Part shown: piece after piece, positions 7,265-15,003 of the stretch
Numbering within the stretch: position 1 is the first letter of the stretch
Layout: the number at the start of each line of letters is the position of its first letter
Assembly (NCBI GenBank): GCA_020848195.1
Contig: JADLAP010000049.1
Coordinates: 1 to 42,384 of the forward strand
Reading direction: 5' to 3'
DNA length: 42,384 bases
Origin: Phycisphaeraceae bacterium
GTDB lineage: Bacteria > Planctomycetota > Phycisphaerae > Phycisphaerales > Phycisphaeraceae
Notes under the pieces: generated by a model
Seen by the model: only the letters and a program-made list of their open reading frames with translations
What the model was told of the DNA's origin: nothing
Database searches by the model: none
Made by a program: the position numbers and the translations under genes

Positions 7265-8566
7265 TCATCCGCGTACCTGCCCGTTGCCCCACGCCACCCA
7301 TTTGTACGTGGTGAGGTCCGCCGCGCCCATGGGGCCTCGCGCGTGGAATTTGTCGGTGCTGATGCCGATTTCCGCGCCTAAGCCGTATTCCCCGCCGTCG
7401 CTGAATCGCGTGGAGCAGTTGACGAACACGTTGGCGCTGTCGATGTCGCGGACGAACTGCTCGGCCGCCTGGAGGTTCCTCGTCACGATCGCCTCCGTGT
7501 GCAGCGAACTGTACGCGTTGATGTGCGCCACGGCCGCGGCGACGTCGTCCACCACGCGCATGGCCACGATCAGGTCCAGGTACTCCGTCTTCCAGTCTTC
7601 CTCCGTCGCGGCCTTGGCTGTCGGGAATAGCTCGCGCGTGCGCTGGCATCCGCGAATCTCCACGCCCTTGTCCGCCAGAGCCTGACACACCTTCGCCAGC
7701 AGCCCGCGATCCGCCGCCGCCTTGGCGAACAGCATCGTCTCCGTCGCGTTGCATACGCCCGGCCGCTGCGTCTTGGCGTTGACGCAGATATCGACAGCCA
7801 TCCGGTCGTCCGCATCGCCATCGACATACACATGGCAGTTGCCCGCGTAGTGCTTGATGACGGGAATGCGGGCCTGCTCGACGACGGCGCGGATCAGCGT
7901 TTCACCGCCGCGCGGGATGGCCAGGTCGATCAGGCCTTCCATCTGGACCAGATGACCCACAGCCGCGCGGTCGGTGGTCTGCACGAGTTGGACCGCATCG
8001 GTGGGCAATCCGGCGGCGTCGAGCCCCGCCCGCATCGCCTCGGCGATGGCCTGGTTGCTGTGGACCGCTTCCTTGCCGCCGCGGAGGATCACGGCGTTAC
8101 CGCTCTTGACGCACAGGGCCGCGGCGTCGCTGGTGACGTTGGGCCGGCTTTCAAAAATGATCAGCGCCACGCCCAAAGGCACGCGGACCTTCTGGAGCTT
8201 CAGCCCGTTGGGACGGATGCAGCCTTCAATGATCTGGCCGACGGGGTCCGGCTGGTCGGCGATCTGCCGCACGCTGGACGCCATGGCGGCGACGCGCTGG
8301 TCGTCGAGCTTGAGCCGGTCGAGCATGGCGCTGGAGAGTCCCGCTTTCCTGCCGGCGTCGAGGTCGAGGGCGTTGGCGGCGAGGATGGCTGGGGCGTGCC
8401 GGCGAAGCTGCTCGGACGCGGCGACAAGCGCGGCACTGCGCTGACGTCCGGAGCTGCTCCCGAGGATGCGGCTGGCGGCTTTCGCCTGCCGGGCCGTCCG
8501 CAGGCAGTAGGCTTTCACATCTTCCGCGGATTGCATGGGCGTGGTGGTCATGGTGGCCACTTTCAT
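7265..8566 (-). CDS. proA: Glutamate-5-semialdehyde dehydrogenase (gamma-glutamyl phosphate reductase)
   Basis: About 433 residues, slightly longer than the usual 415-420, mainly by its N-terminus. The cytosolic enzyme reduces L-glutamyl 5-phosphate with NADPH, the second step of proline synthesis. Diagnostic segments are VPLGVALIIFESRPNVTSDA, SGNAVILRGGKEAVHSN, the catalytic-Cys segment KTQRPGVCNATETML, and the C-terminal VNCSTRFSDGGEYGLGAEIG with DKFHARGPMG. ATG 8566 is taken as start; ATG 8551 is equally possible, and neither has a clear Shine-Dalgarno. The gene lies 58 bases after cdaR on the same strand, so it is probably the last gene of the cdaA-cdaR operon. No proB is in the window. 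Confidence 0.95.
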   Translation of the reverse strand: MKVATMTTTPMQSAEDVKAYCLRTARQAKAASRILGSSSGRQRSAALVAASEQLRRHAPAILAANALDLDAGRKAGLSSAMLDRLKLDDQRVAAMASSVRQIADQPDPVGQIIEGCIRPNGLKLQKVRVPLGVALIIFESRPNVTSDAAALCVKSGNAVILRGGKEAVHSNQAIAEAMRAGLDAAGLPTDAVQLVQTTDRAAVGHLVQMEGLIDLAIPRGGETLIRAVVEQARIPVIKHYAGNCHVYVDGDADDRMAVDICVNAKTQRPGVCNATETMLFAKAAADRGLLAKVCQALADKGVEIRGCQRTRELFPTAKAATEEDWKTEYLDLIVAMRVVDDVAAAVAHINAYSSLHTEAIVTRNLQAAEQFVRDIDSANVFVNCSTRFSDGGEYGLGAEIGISTDKFHARGPMGAADLTTYKWVAWGNGQVRG

Positions 8567-8624
8567 CAAAACGGCGAACGCCGGGCCGACGCGGTCCGGT
8601 GGAATGCGGGACTGTACATCCTAC

Positions 8625-9620
8625 TCAACTGCGCGGGGTGATTTTCAGCTTGATCGGAGCCGGGGGCACCACGACCGTCACCGACGCCGGCCGGTTGATC
8701 TCCGGCACGACGGACATGCTTTCCTTTCCCGCGTTCTTGTCCAGATCGTCCGCTTCCAGCTTCAGGTCGGCCCAGATCTTGATCTCGTGGCTCTCGATCT
8801 TGTCGATCACCTCGTTCGGCCCCTTCAGATGCACGTCGCGGAGCAACTGATCGTCCGGACTCACCAGCGAAACTTCGTAATTGGCCAGCTTGGCGATCGG
8901 GGCGACGATGCGCACCGCCACGCTGGGCAGCGTCAGATCCTTGGTCAGCGTGCGGATGATGAAGCTGACACGCGCCGTCGCGGGCGACACCGTGATGTCC
9001 GATCCGCGCACGGTATCCGGCGGCGCCAGGGGCACGTTGGAGATCACGTGCTGCTGGTTCAATTCCAATCCCTCAAGCTGGTCCGGCAACAGCCTGGCTT
9101 CCACCGTGGCGCTCTCGGCGATATTGACCAGTTGTGAAGCGGGCAGGCGGATGGATGCCTCAGCCGGCTCGATGGTGATGTCGGTGATGAGGTTCTGCCC
9201 GGCGGCGCGAACGGTGATCGGCAGCTTCCGGCTCTCGATCCGCTCCACCGTCACCGGCACCTTCGCCGGCGAAACATCGATCACGCCAATGCCCATGTTG
9301 GTGATCAGCGGCAGCGCGGTCAATCGTTCGCGGAGATAGATTTCCTGACGCGGATCGGGGCTGTCGTACAGTTCGATGTTGACCGGACCGGATTCGAGCA
9401 GGCTGCGCAATTGGTTCTGCTGACTGCTGTTGCACCGGAACACAGCCGTGACGGGTTCGCTGAGCCGGTTGGGTTTGATCGACAGCTCCCGCCCCGCGGT
9501 CGGTACGAACTGCACCTCCAGCGACATGGCATAGTCCTTGACGTTCTCACCCTCGGCGTACAGCCAGATGAGCAGCGCCACGATCGTCACCAACACGAAA
9601 TCTCGAACCTTCTGCAACAT
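8625..9620 (-). CDS. cdaR: YbbR-domain protein, CdaR-like regulator of diadenylate cyclase
   Basis: 331 residues. One N-terminal membrane helix (residues 8-22, DFVLVTIVALLIWLYAEGEN) is followed by several beta-rich YbbR-like repeats, with segments such as VEVRFVPTAGRELSI-type starts, GVIDVSPAKVPVTVERIESR and VSPATARVSFII. In Firmicutes CdaR is an extracytoplasmic-facing partner that modulates CdaA. Here the gene directly follows cdaA on the same strand, which supports the assignment better than sequence alone, because YbbR domains diverge strongly. The intergenic space holds a large inverted repeat. The ATG start at 9620 has no clear Shine-Dalgarno. Confidence 0.8.
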   Translation of the reverse strand: MLQKVRDFVLVTIVALLIWLYAEGENVKDYAMSLEVQFVPTAGRELSIKPNRLSEPVTAVFRCNSSQQNQLRSLLESGPVNIELYDSPDPRQEIYLRERLTALPLITNMGIGVIDVSPAKVPVTVERIESRKLPITVRAAGQNLITDITIEPAEASIRLPASQLVNIAESATVEARLLPDQLEGLELNQQHVISNVPLAPPDTVRGSDITVSPATARVSFIIRTLTKDLTLPSVAVRIVAPIAKLANYEVSLVSPDDQLLRDVHLKGPNEVIDKIESHEIKIWADLKLEADDLDKNAGKESMSVVPEINRPASVTVVVPPAPIKLKITPRS

Positions 9621-9634
9621 GGGAGTTCAACTTG

Positions 9635-9741
9635 AGCCGCAGATGAACGCAGATAAACGCAGATGAATACAAAGACTGGGATTGAAATTAAATTCAAAAT
9701 CATGTTTTTGAATTGGGTCTTATCTGCGTTCATCTGCGGCT
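9635..9741. repeat. GAACGCAGAT-family inverted repeat (copy 1)
   Basis: Perfect 22-bp arms AGCCGCAGATGAACGCAGAT+AA (9635-9656) and its reverse complement (9720-9741) flank an AT-rich centre. The arm is built of 10-base units (GATGAACGCA, GATAAACGCA). It separates cdaA from cdaR. Related elements occur at 25547-25727 and 30515-30547. Confidence 0.88.
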
Positions 9742-9754
9742 AAAAAAACCTCGT

Positions 9755-10600
9755 TCACGCCGCCTTGTCGTTGTCACCGTTGGGGATGCCGGCCGCCACT
9801 TCGCCCAGGCCGCGCACGAGCGCGGTTCGCAGGCCGTCCAGCGACAGGTTGCGGATCAGCCGGCCTCGCTCGGCCAAACTGATCGTTCCCGTCTCCTCGC
9901 TGACCACAATCACCATGGCGTCGGATTCCTGACTCAGCCCGATCGCGGCCCGGTGGCGCGAACCCAGTTCAGAACTGAACTGCTCCGCCTCCGCCAAAGG
10001 CAACTGCACGCCCGCCGCGACAATCCGCTCGCCTCGGATGATTACCGCCATATCGTGCAACGCGCTGCCCGGCCAGAAAACCGTGTTCAGCAGCTCCTGG
10101 CTCACCACCGCGTCGAGCTTCGTGCCCGCTTCCACCACGCCTTCCATGCCCACTTCGCGTTCCATCACGATCAGGCCGCCGATCTTGTTCCGGCTCAGAT
10201 AAGCCACCGAGCTGATGACCTCCTCGATCACCCGCGCCCGCTGCAGACCCGCCGTGCGGAACAGCCTCGCCTCGCCGATCCGGACCAGCGCACGCCTCAG
10301 CTCCGGCTGGAACACGATCACCATCGCCAGCGAGGCGTAGCCCAGGAAGTTCTGGTACACGAAGTTCAGTCGCTCGAACACGCCTTCGCTGCCGAGGACC
10401 TTGATCACCAGCGTCGTGGCGATCAGCAGCACCACCACGCCCTTGATCGCCCGCGCGCCGCGCGTCCCCCGCAGAAACCGGAACACCACGAACACCAGAA
10501 CCCAGAAAATCAACAACTCCAGCAACACCACGAAGGGTTCATTGCGGAGGTAGCCCAGCAGACGGGCGATCAACTGGTCCAGAGGCTCAAACGTCAGCAC
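9755..10600 (-). CDS. cdaA: CdaA/DacA-type membrane diadenylate cyclase with an altered DGA motif
   Basis: 281 residues. Three N-terminal membrane helices (about 20-110, including FVVLLELLIFWVLVFVVFRF) precede a DisA_N/DAC domain that joins two ATP into the osmotic messenger c-di-AMP. The segment SLAMVIVFQPELRRALVRIG and the conserved GSRHRAA (Arg215-His216-Arg217) fit the family. The metal-binding motif, normally Asp-Gly-Ala in LHDGAVII, reads LHDMAVIIRG here (Asp183-Met184-Ala185; the DNA reads GAT ATG GCG). The catalytic Asp is retained. The start is GTG 10600, because an in-frame stop lies only 15 bases upstream and no ATG fits. First gene of the cdaA-cdaR-proA set; a glmM gene, the usual neighbour in Firmicutes, is absent here. 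Confidence 0.88.
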   Translation of the reverse strand: MLTFEPLDQLIARLLGYLRNEPFVVLLELLIFWVLVFVVFRFLRGTRGARAIKGVVVLLIATTLVIKVLGSEGVFERLNFVYQNFLGYASLAMVIVFQPELRRALVRIGEARLFRTAGLQRARVIEEVISSVAYLSRNKIGGLIVMEREVGMEGVVEAGTKLDAVVSQELLNTVFWPGSALHDMAVIIRGERIVAAGVQLPLAEAEQFSSELGSRHRAAIGLSQESDAMVIVVSEETGTISLAERGRLIRNLSLDGLRTALVRGLGEVAAGIPNGDNDKAA

Positions 10601-10702
10601 AGGACATCCCGACTAGGAATTGTTGACCACGACGATGGTAATTGTATCGGTCCAAACGAACTTCGGGCCGCAACCTCAGGCAATGACGCATGACATGCCC
10701 TG

Positions 10703-10737
10703 TTCCAGCCGCGGGCAAACTGCCCGCGCGTCTTCGC
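10703..10737 (+). repeat. GCGGGCA hairpin repeat (copy A)
   Basis: TTCCAGCCGCGGGCAAACTG continuing CCCGCGCGTCTTCGC, with stem CGCGGGCA/TGCCCGCG. Other copies are at 29244-29279 (minus), 37645-37675 (minus, variant) and 41090-41125 (plus). All are intergenic. This one lies between divergent cdaA and moxR. Confidence 0.8.
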
Positions 10738-10799
10738 ATTCGACATTCGGACCTGGTCATTCCATCACATCCCCGCGCGTATCCCACGCCTTCCCGTGC

Positions 10800-10805
10800 T
10801 ATACT
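10800..10805 (+). promoter_or_regulatory. Extended -10-like element upstream of moxR
   Basis: TGCTATACT (hexamer 10800-10805) has an extended -10 TG. No good -35 is visible at 17 bases. A start near 10812 would give a leader of about 44 bases with GGAG before the ATG. Confidence 0.35.
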
Positions 10806-10855
10806 CTGCACTCTGGGTTTGGACAACGTCACCCTGACTCCGGAGACCCCACGGC

Positions 10856-11788
10856 ATGTCCCTGCAGAAAGTCGAATTGCTCCGCAAGAACATCCAGAAG
10901 GTCTTCCTGGGCAATCAGGCAGCCATCGACAAGCTGCTGGTCTGCCTGTTGGCCCGCGGCCACGTGCTCATCGAGGACGTCCCCGGCGTCGGAAAGACCA
11001 TCCTCGCCACCGCCCTGGCCAAGAGCCTGGACTGCTCGCTGAGCCGAATTCAGCTCACGCCTGACCTGCTGCCCTCCGACATCCTCGGCGTCACCATCTG
11101 GGACCAGCAGAAAAGCGAGTTCATCTTCAAGCCAGGCCCCATCTTCTCCAACATCATCCTCGCCGACGAAATCAACCGCACCACGCCACGCACCCAGTCC
11201 GCCCTGCTCGAAGCCATGAACGAGGCCCAGGTCTCCGTCGACGGCCACACCCGCAAACTCATCCAGCCCTTCATGGTCGTCGCCACGCAAAACCCCTTCG
11301 AGTTCGAAGGAACCTACTTCCTCCCCGAAAGCCAGCTCGACCGCTTCCTGATGCGCATCCACCTGGGCTATCCCAGCGCCGAGGACGAAGCCCGCATCCT
11401 CGACATCGAGCCTGCCCGCACCACGCTCGGCGACCTGCAACCCGTCATGACGGCCGAGGAACTGGTCGATCTGCAGAACTCCGTCCACAAAGTCCAGGTC
11501 GATCCCGCCCTGATCGACTATGTGATTCAAATCTCCAACGCCACCCGCAACAACGACCAGTTGCAGATCGGCGTCTCGCCCCGCGGCTCGCTGATGCTCA
11601 TCCGCGCCGCCCGCGCCACGGCCCTGCTGCACAAACGCGACTACGTCGTGCCCGACGACATCGTCTCCAACGTCATCCCCGTCTTCGCCCATCGCGTGAT
11701 CAGCAAGACCTACATGCACGACGCCGACGGCGTCGCCACCGCGCGGACGATGCAACAGGTCCTCGAAACCGTCCCCTCCCCGGTTTAG
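10856..11788 (+). CDS. MoxR-family AAA+ ATPase
   Basis: 310 residues, typical length for a MoxR ATPase. Walker A DVPGVGKTIL (residues 41-50), Walker B IILADEINR (100-108), an arginine-rich sensor segment ATQNPFEFEGTYFLPESQLD, and a C-terminal lid with GVSPRGSLMLIRAARA are all present. The family remodels or activates partner proteins, often together with DUF58 and von Willebrand factor A proteins. No such partner is next to it here: the MATE gene behind is on the opposite strand. The partner is therefore unknown or elsewhere. Start ATG 10856 with GGAG about 10 bases upstream. Confidence 0.9.
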   Translation: MSLQKVELLRKNIQKVFLGNQAAIDKLLVCLLARGHVLIEDVPGVGKTILATALAKSLDCSLSRIQLTPDLLPSDILGVTIWDQQKSEFIFKPGPIFSNIILADEINRTTPRTQSALLEAMNEAQVSVDGHTRKLIQPFMVVATQNPFEFEGTYFLPESQLDRFLMRIHLGYPSAEDEARILDIEPARTTLGDLQPVMTAEELVDLQNSVHKVQVDPALIDYVIQISNATRNNDQLQIGVSPRGSLMLIRAARATALLHKRDYVVPDDIVSNVIPVFAHRVISKTYMHDADGVATARTMQQVLETVPSPV

Positions 11789-11824
11789 CGGCGAGGCCGA
11801 AGGCCCGCCCGTCTCGTTGGACTC

Positions 11825-13258
11825 TCACACCCTCACCTTCGCCCATCCTCCGCGCCAGAATCCCCAGCAAAAAAGCAACCCGCGCGTGGTCAGGTCCGCG
11901 CACAGCGCCAGCCACACGCCCGGCAGCCCCCATCCCATCCAGTACCCCAGCAGCCACGATCCCGGCACGCGCACGATGAACACCGACAGGTACGTCAGCT
12001 TCATCGTCGTCCGCGTGTCCCCCGCGCCGCGCATGGCCTGCGACAGCACGATGTAGGTGGCGAAGAAAATCTGTACGAAACCGCAGATCTGCAGCGGCCG
12101 GGTCGCCTCGTCCAGCAGCACGGTGGAATGGGTCAGAATCCCCAGCAAGGGACGCGGCATGAAGATGAACAGCAGGCCGATGAGCGTCATCACCGCCATG
12201 GCGATGAACCAGCACAGCCGAACCGCATGTTTGGCCCGCTGCGCATCACCGACGCCGAGGTACTGGCCGCACAACGTCGCCGCGGCGATGCCCAGCGCGA
12301 AGCCCGGCTGAAAGCTGAACGATTCGATCCGCACGGCAATCATGTGCGCGCCGATCAGCCCTTCGTCGCCGAGCCGGCCCACGATGGTCAGCACGATGAA
12401 CGTGGCGAGCCACGTGCCGCCGAGGATTTCCAGCAGATTCGGCACGCAGATGCGCAGGATGCGGCGCATGGTGTGCCAGTGCGGCCGAAGCCGTCTTCGT
12501 CGCAGTCGCACGGCATCGGAGCCGCGGACCAGCGCGATCACGATGAGGCCCGCGCCGACCAGCCAGGCGATGAACGTGCCGCCGGCGATGCCCGCCACGC
12601 CGTGCTGCCCCCAGGGCGCGGGCGCGTACACGAACGTGACGCTCATCACGAGATTCACCACATTGACGACGATCATGACGATGAACGGCGTCCGCGTGTC
12701 GCCGGCGGCGCGAAGACATGCGTTGCCGACGAACAGCAGCGCGCTGGCTGGTCCCGCGAGCATGACGATGCGCAGATAGATCGTGCAGTATGCCAACGCT
12801 TGTCCGTGCAGCCCCGCCACGCGGCCGATCGCGTTGGCTCCGGCGAACAGCAGGCCGCAGACGAGCAGGCCCGCGCAGACCGCCATCAGCACCGCCTGTC
12901 CCAGGGCCGCCCCCGCCATCGCTTTGCGCCCGCCGCCTACCGCCCGCGACACCAGCGCGCCGGCTCCGATGCCCACCGAGCCGTTGACGATGCCCATCAG
13001 CCAGCCGACGAAGATCGTCACCCCCAGCGCGTCGGTCGCCGCCACCGCCGTGGACTGAGGCTCCAGGTGGCCCGACAACGCCAGGTCCACCGTCCCCACC
13101 AGCAGGTTCATCACCTGTTCCAGCAGCGGCCAGATCGACAGCACCACCACCTGACGCCACAGCGGCAAACCCGCCAGTTTCCCCGGCAATTCCCGCCGCG
13201 GAGGCAGGTCCACCGCCTCCGCCTCCGGCTGAATGACACGCACCTGTTTCAAAACCAT
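11825..13258 (-). CDS. MATE-family multidrug/cation antiporter
   Basis: 477 residues with about twelve membrane helices in two homologous halves, as in MatE exporters. Typical segments are LSIWPLLEQVMNLLVGTVDL at the start of the first half, GAGALVSRAVGGGRKAMAGA, GNACLRAAGDTRTPF, and ILCVPNLLEILGGT-like and SQAMRGAGDTRTTMKL in the second half; the paired AGDTRT motifs mark the internal duplication. It would export organic cations or toxic compounds using a Na+ or H+ gradient. Start ATG 13258 with GAGGGAG upstream. It converges with moxR, leaving 36 bases between the stops. Confidence 0.9.
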   Translation of the reverse strand: MVLKQVRVIQPEAEAVDLPPRRELPGKLAGLPLWRQVVVLSIWPLLEQVMNLLVGTVDLALSGHLEPQSTAVAATDALGVTIFVGWLMGIVNGSVGIGAGALVSRAVGGGRKAMAGAALGQAVLMAVCAGLLVCGLLFAGANAIGRVAGLHGQALAYCTIYLRIVMLAGPASALLFVGNACLRAAGDTRTPFIVMIVVNVVNLVMSVTFVYAPAPWGQHGVAGIAGGTFIAWLVGAGLIVIALVRGSDAVRLRRRRLRPHWHTMRRILRICVPNLLEILGGTWLATFIVLTIVGRLGDEGLIGAHMIAVRIESFSFQPGFALGIAAATLCGQYLGVGDAQRAKHAVRLCWFIAMAVMTLIGLLFIFMPRPLLGILTHSTVLLDEATRPLQICGFVQIFFATYIVLSQAMRGAGDTRTTMKLTYLSVFIVRVPGSWLLGYWMGWGLPGVWLALCADLTTRGLLFCWGFWRGGWAKVRV

Positions 13259-13300
13259 TGCTCCCTCACCCTTCGGGAATGCTGGGGATGATAGAGTGTC

Positions 13301-13324
13301 TACGTAGCGCCGCCACTTGTGGCG
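13301..13324 (-). repeat. CGCNACAAGTNGCG hairpin repeat (copy 1)
   Basis: On the minus strand CGCCACAAGTGGCGGCGCTA continuing CGTA. Compared with the copy at 22768-22789 (CGCGACAAGTCGCGGCGCTA), both sides of the stem have changed together (CCAC/GTGG versus CGAC/GTCG), so pairing is kept. It lies between divergent MATE and nitrilase genes, just before the nitrilase ribosome-binding site. Confidence 0.7.
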
Positions 13325-13338
13325 AAGGAATGACCACC

Positions 13339-14208
13339 ATGACCACCCTGCGTCTGGCCCTGCTCCAACACGCCTGCGTCGAAGACCCGACGCGCAACCT
13401 CGACCACGCCATCACCCTGATGCGCGACGCAGCCCGACGCGACGCGCAGCTCCTGGTCACGCAGGAACTCTTCACCAGCCGGTACTTCCCCCAGGTCGAA
13501 AGCGAAGCCGGTTTCAGCCTCGCCGAATCCATCCCAGGCCCGACCACTTCCCGGCTCTCCGATCTCGCCCGTGAACTGCACGTCCACATCGCCGCGTCGC
13601 TGTTTGAAAAACGCGCCCCCGGCGTCTTCCACAACACCAGCGTCCTGATCGACCCCGCCGGCCGCATCGCGGGCAAGTACCGCAAAATGCACATCCCCGA
13701 CGACCCCGGCTTCTACGAAAAGTTCTACTTCACCCCCGGCGACCTGGGCTTTCAGGTCGTTCCCGTGGATGGCGCCAACGTCGGCACGCTGATCTGCTGG
13801 GACCAGTGGTTCCCCGAAGCGGCGCGACTGACCTGTCTGCAGGGCGCGCAACTGCTGCTCTACCCCACCGCCATCGCCCATTGCAAAGGCGAAGACGAAA
13901 CCGAACGCGCCCGACAGCGCGACGCCTGGCGCACGATCCAGCGTTCGCACGCGATCGCCAACGGCGTCTTCGTCGTGGCCGTCAATCGCATCGGCGCGGA
14001 AGGCGAACTCGACTTCTTCGGCTCCAGCTTCGTCGCCGCCCCCGGCGGCGAAGTGATCGCCGAAGCTCCGCGCGACAGCGAACAGGTGCTGATCGTCGAT
14101 TGCGACCTGACGAAACTCGACGCCGCGCGGCAGATATGGCCGTTTTTCCGCGACCGTCGCATCGACGCCTACGCCGAACTGACTCAAAGATGGGCAAGCC
14201 GGGATTGA
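13339..14208 (+). CDS. aguB: Nitrilase-superfamily amidohydrolase, probable N-carbamoylputrescine amidase
   Basis: 289 residues. The Glu-Lys-Cys triad of the carbon-nitrogen hydrolase fold is complete: Glu43 (TQELF), Lys116 (YRKMHIPDD) and Cys153 (LICWDQWFPEAAR). The segments LFTSRYFPQ, DPGFYEKFYFTPGD and CWDQWFPEAARL are the pattern of the AguB group, which hydrolyses N-carbamoylputrescine to putrescine in agmatine degradation. No agmatine deiminase gene is adjacent, so a related ureide or amide substrate is possible. ATG 13339 is preferred over ATG 13330 because AAGGA lies 9 bases upstream of the former and touches the latter. Confidence 0.85.
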   Translation: MTTLRLALLQHACVEDPTRNLDHAITLMRDAARRDAQLLVTQELFTSRYFPQVESEAGFSLAESIPGPTTSRLSDLARELHVHIAASLFEKRAPGVFHNTSVLIDPAGRIAGKYRKMHIPDDPGFYEKFYFTPGDLGFQVVPVDGANVGTLICWDQWFPEAARLTCLQGAQLLLYPTAIAHCKGEDETERARQRDAWRTIQRSHAIANGVFVVAVNRIGAEGELDFFGSSFVAAPGGEVIAEAPRDSEQVLIVDCDLTKLDAARQIWPFFRDRRIDAYAELTQRWASRD

Positions 14209-14265
14209 CGGATAAGCATGGACCCGTCAGCGGTTATCGACTAAGATAACAGGGAAATCCGTATC

Positions 14266-14510
14266 GTGAAACATCCGAACGTCATCTGGATCGATGGCCC
14301 TGACGGCAACGTCGCTCACCTGGCGGAACATGGCGTTGATCCGGATGAAGCGGAAGAAGTGTTGCGGCATCCCCTGGCCGTGGACTTTAGTCGCACGGCG
14401 GACGCCCGGTGGCTTTTGGGTTGACCCCCCAGGGCCGCAAGCTTGCCGTGGTCTATGAACGGGTGGATGCCATGACGGTGTATCCCATTACGGCATATGA
14501 AGTGGAGTGA
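14266..14510 (+). pseudogene. BrnT-like toxin gene, broken by a one-base frameshift
   Basis: From GTG 14266 (AGGGA 10 bases upstream) the frame encodes VKHPNVIWIDGPDGNVAHLA, EHGVDPDEAEEVLRHPLAVD and FSRTADARWLLG, then stops at 14422-14424. The other half of the protein, LTPQGRKLAVVYERVDAMTV and YPITAYEVE, continues from 14421 in the next frame to TGA 14508-14510. Adding one base in the T4 run at 14414-14417 rejoins them as ...RWLFGLTPQGRK..., a protein of about 82 residues. Its pattern (H-x-AEHGV-x-P-x-EAEEVL ... GRxLAVVYE ... VYPITAY) resembles small BrnT-like/DUF4258-like toxins paired with an HTH antitoxin, and such an antitoxin follows. A sequencing error or programmed slippage on the T-run cannot be excluded. 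Confidence 0.7.
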
Positions 14511-14516
14511 CGACCG

Positions 14517-14873
14517 ATGGCCCGTATCCGCAAGACACATGTGAAGCTGTCGCCGGAGAAAATCCGATCGCTCAAGGCATTGGCCAGACGCATTGACGCG
14601 AGGGATTCGGTGGACATTGTCGCGCGCGGACGGGAGGCTTTCGCGCATCACCAGGAGATCATGGGCGTTGTTCAAGCCTTGAAAACCGAACGTCTGCGCC
14701 GCGGATTGTCACTGACGGACATGGCGGCGCAAACCGGCATCGCCAAACCCAATCTTTCACGTCTGGAAAACGTGGCGAGAACCACCCCGCGTTTGGACAC
14801 GCTTCGCCGGTACGCTCAGGCTCTCGGTCTGGACATCAAGGTGGAATTGATTGAAGTCGAGCCAGGTTGTTGA
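14517..14873 (+). CDS. XRE-family HTH regulator, probable antitoxin
   Basis: 118 residues. Residues 1-55 (MARIRKTHVKLSPEKIRSL ...) are a charged N-terminal region. Residues 58-112 form a Cro/C1-type helix-turn-helix (LRRGLSLTDMAAQTGIAKPN, LSRLENVARTTPRLDTLRRY, AQALG). It starts 6 bases after the frameshifted toxin-like gene, with GGAG inside the end of that gene, so the two were one transcription unit. The likely role was repression of its own operon and neutralisation of the toxin. With the partner broken, the HTH gene is intact but may be an orphan. Confidence 0.8.
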   Translation: MARIRKTHVKLSPEKIRSLKALARRIDARDSVDIVARGREAFAHHQEIMGVVQALKTERLRRGLSLTDMAAQTGIAKPNLSRLENVARTTPRLDTLRRYAQALGLDIKVELIEVEPGC

Positions 14874-14875
14874 CG

Positions 14876-14919
14876 AAAACAGCAAGGCGTTCCGTCGTGC
14901 GATCGACGGAACGCCCTGG
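14876..14919. repeat. Long palindromic hairpin (copy 1)
   Basis: Perfect 12-bp stem GGCGTTCCGTCG/CGACGGAACGCC (14886-14897 and 14904-14915). The surrounding bases AAAACAGC-AAGGCGTTCC are shared with the copy at 19701-19753. It sits 3 bases after the HTH stop, between convergent genes, and lacks a T-run on the plus strand. Confidence 0.8.
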
Positions 14920-15003
14920 ATGGGGACGGCACGGGCGGCATCGGTTGAAGTATCGTCGGGCAACCCGCCGGCTCGTCCGTGACGTCGTTCTGGCATTCAG
15001 ACT

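Noticed and set aside
7109-7381. 90-codon frame after fabI containing SFDEGVTPRQRRG twice
   Set aside because: The repeated peptide is only the translation of the two direct DNA repeats, and the frame runs into the antisense of proA. No ribosome-binding site is present.
10856-11788. MoxR ATPase as part of a MoxR-DUF58-vWA operon
   Set aside because: The downstream gene is a MATE exporter on the other strand and the upstream gene is divergent. No DUF58 or vWA protein is present.
14266-14873. Phage-derived region
   Set aside because: The HTH protein and its broken partner fit a toxin-antitoxin pair; no phage structural, integrase or lysis gene is nearby.
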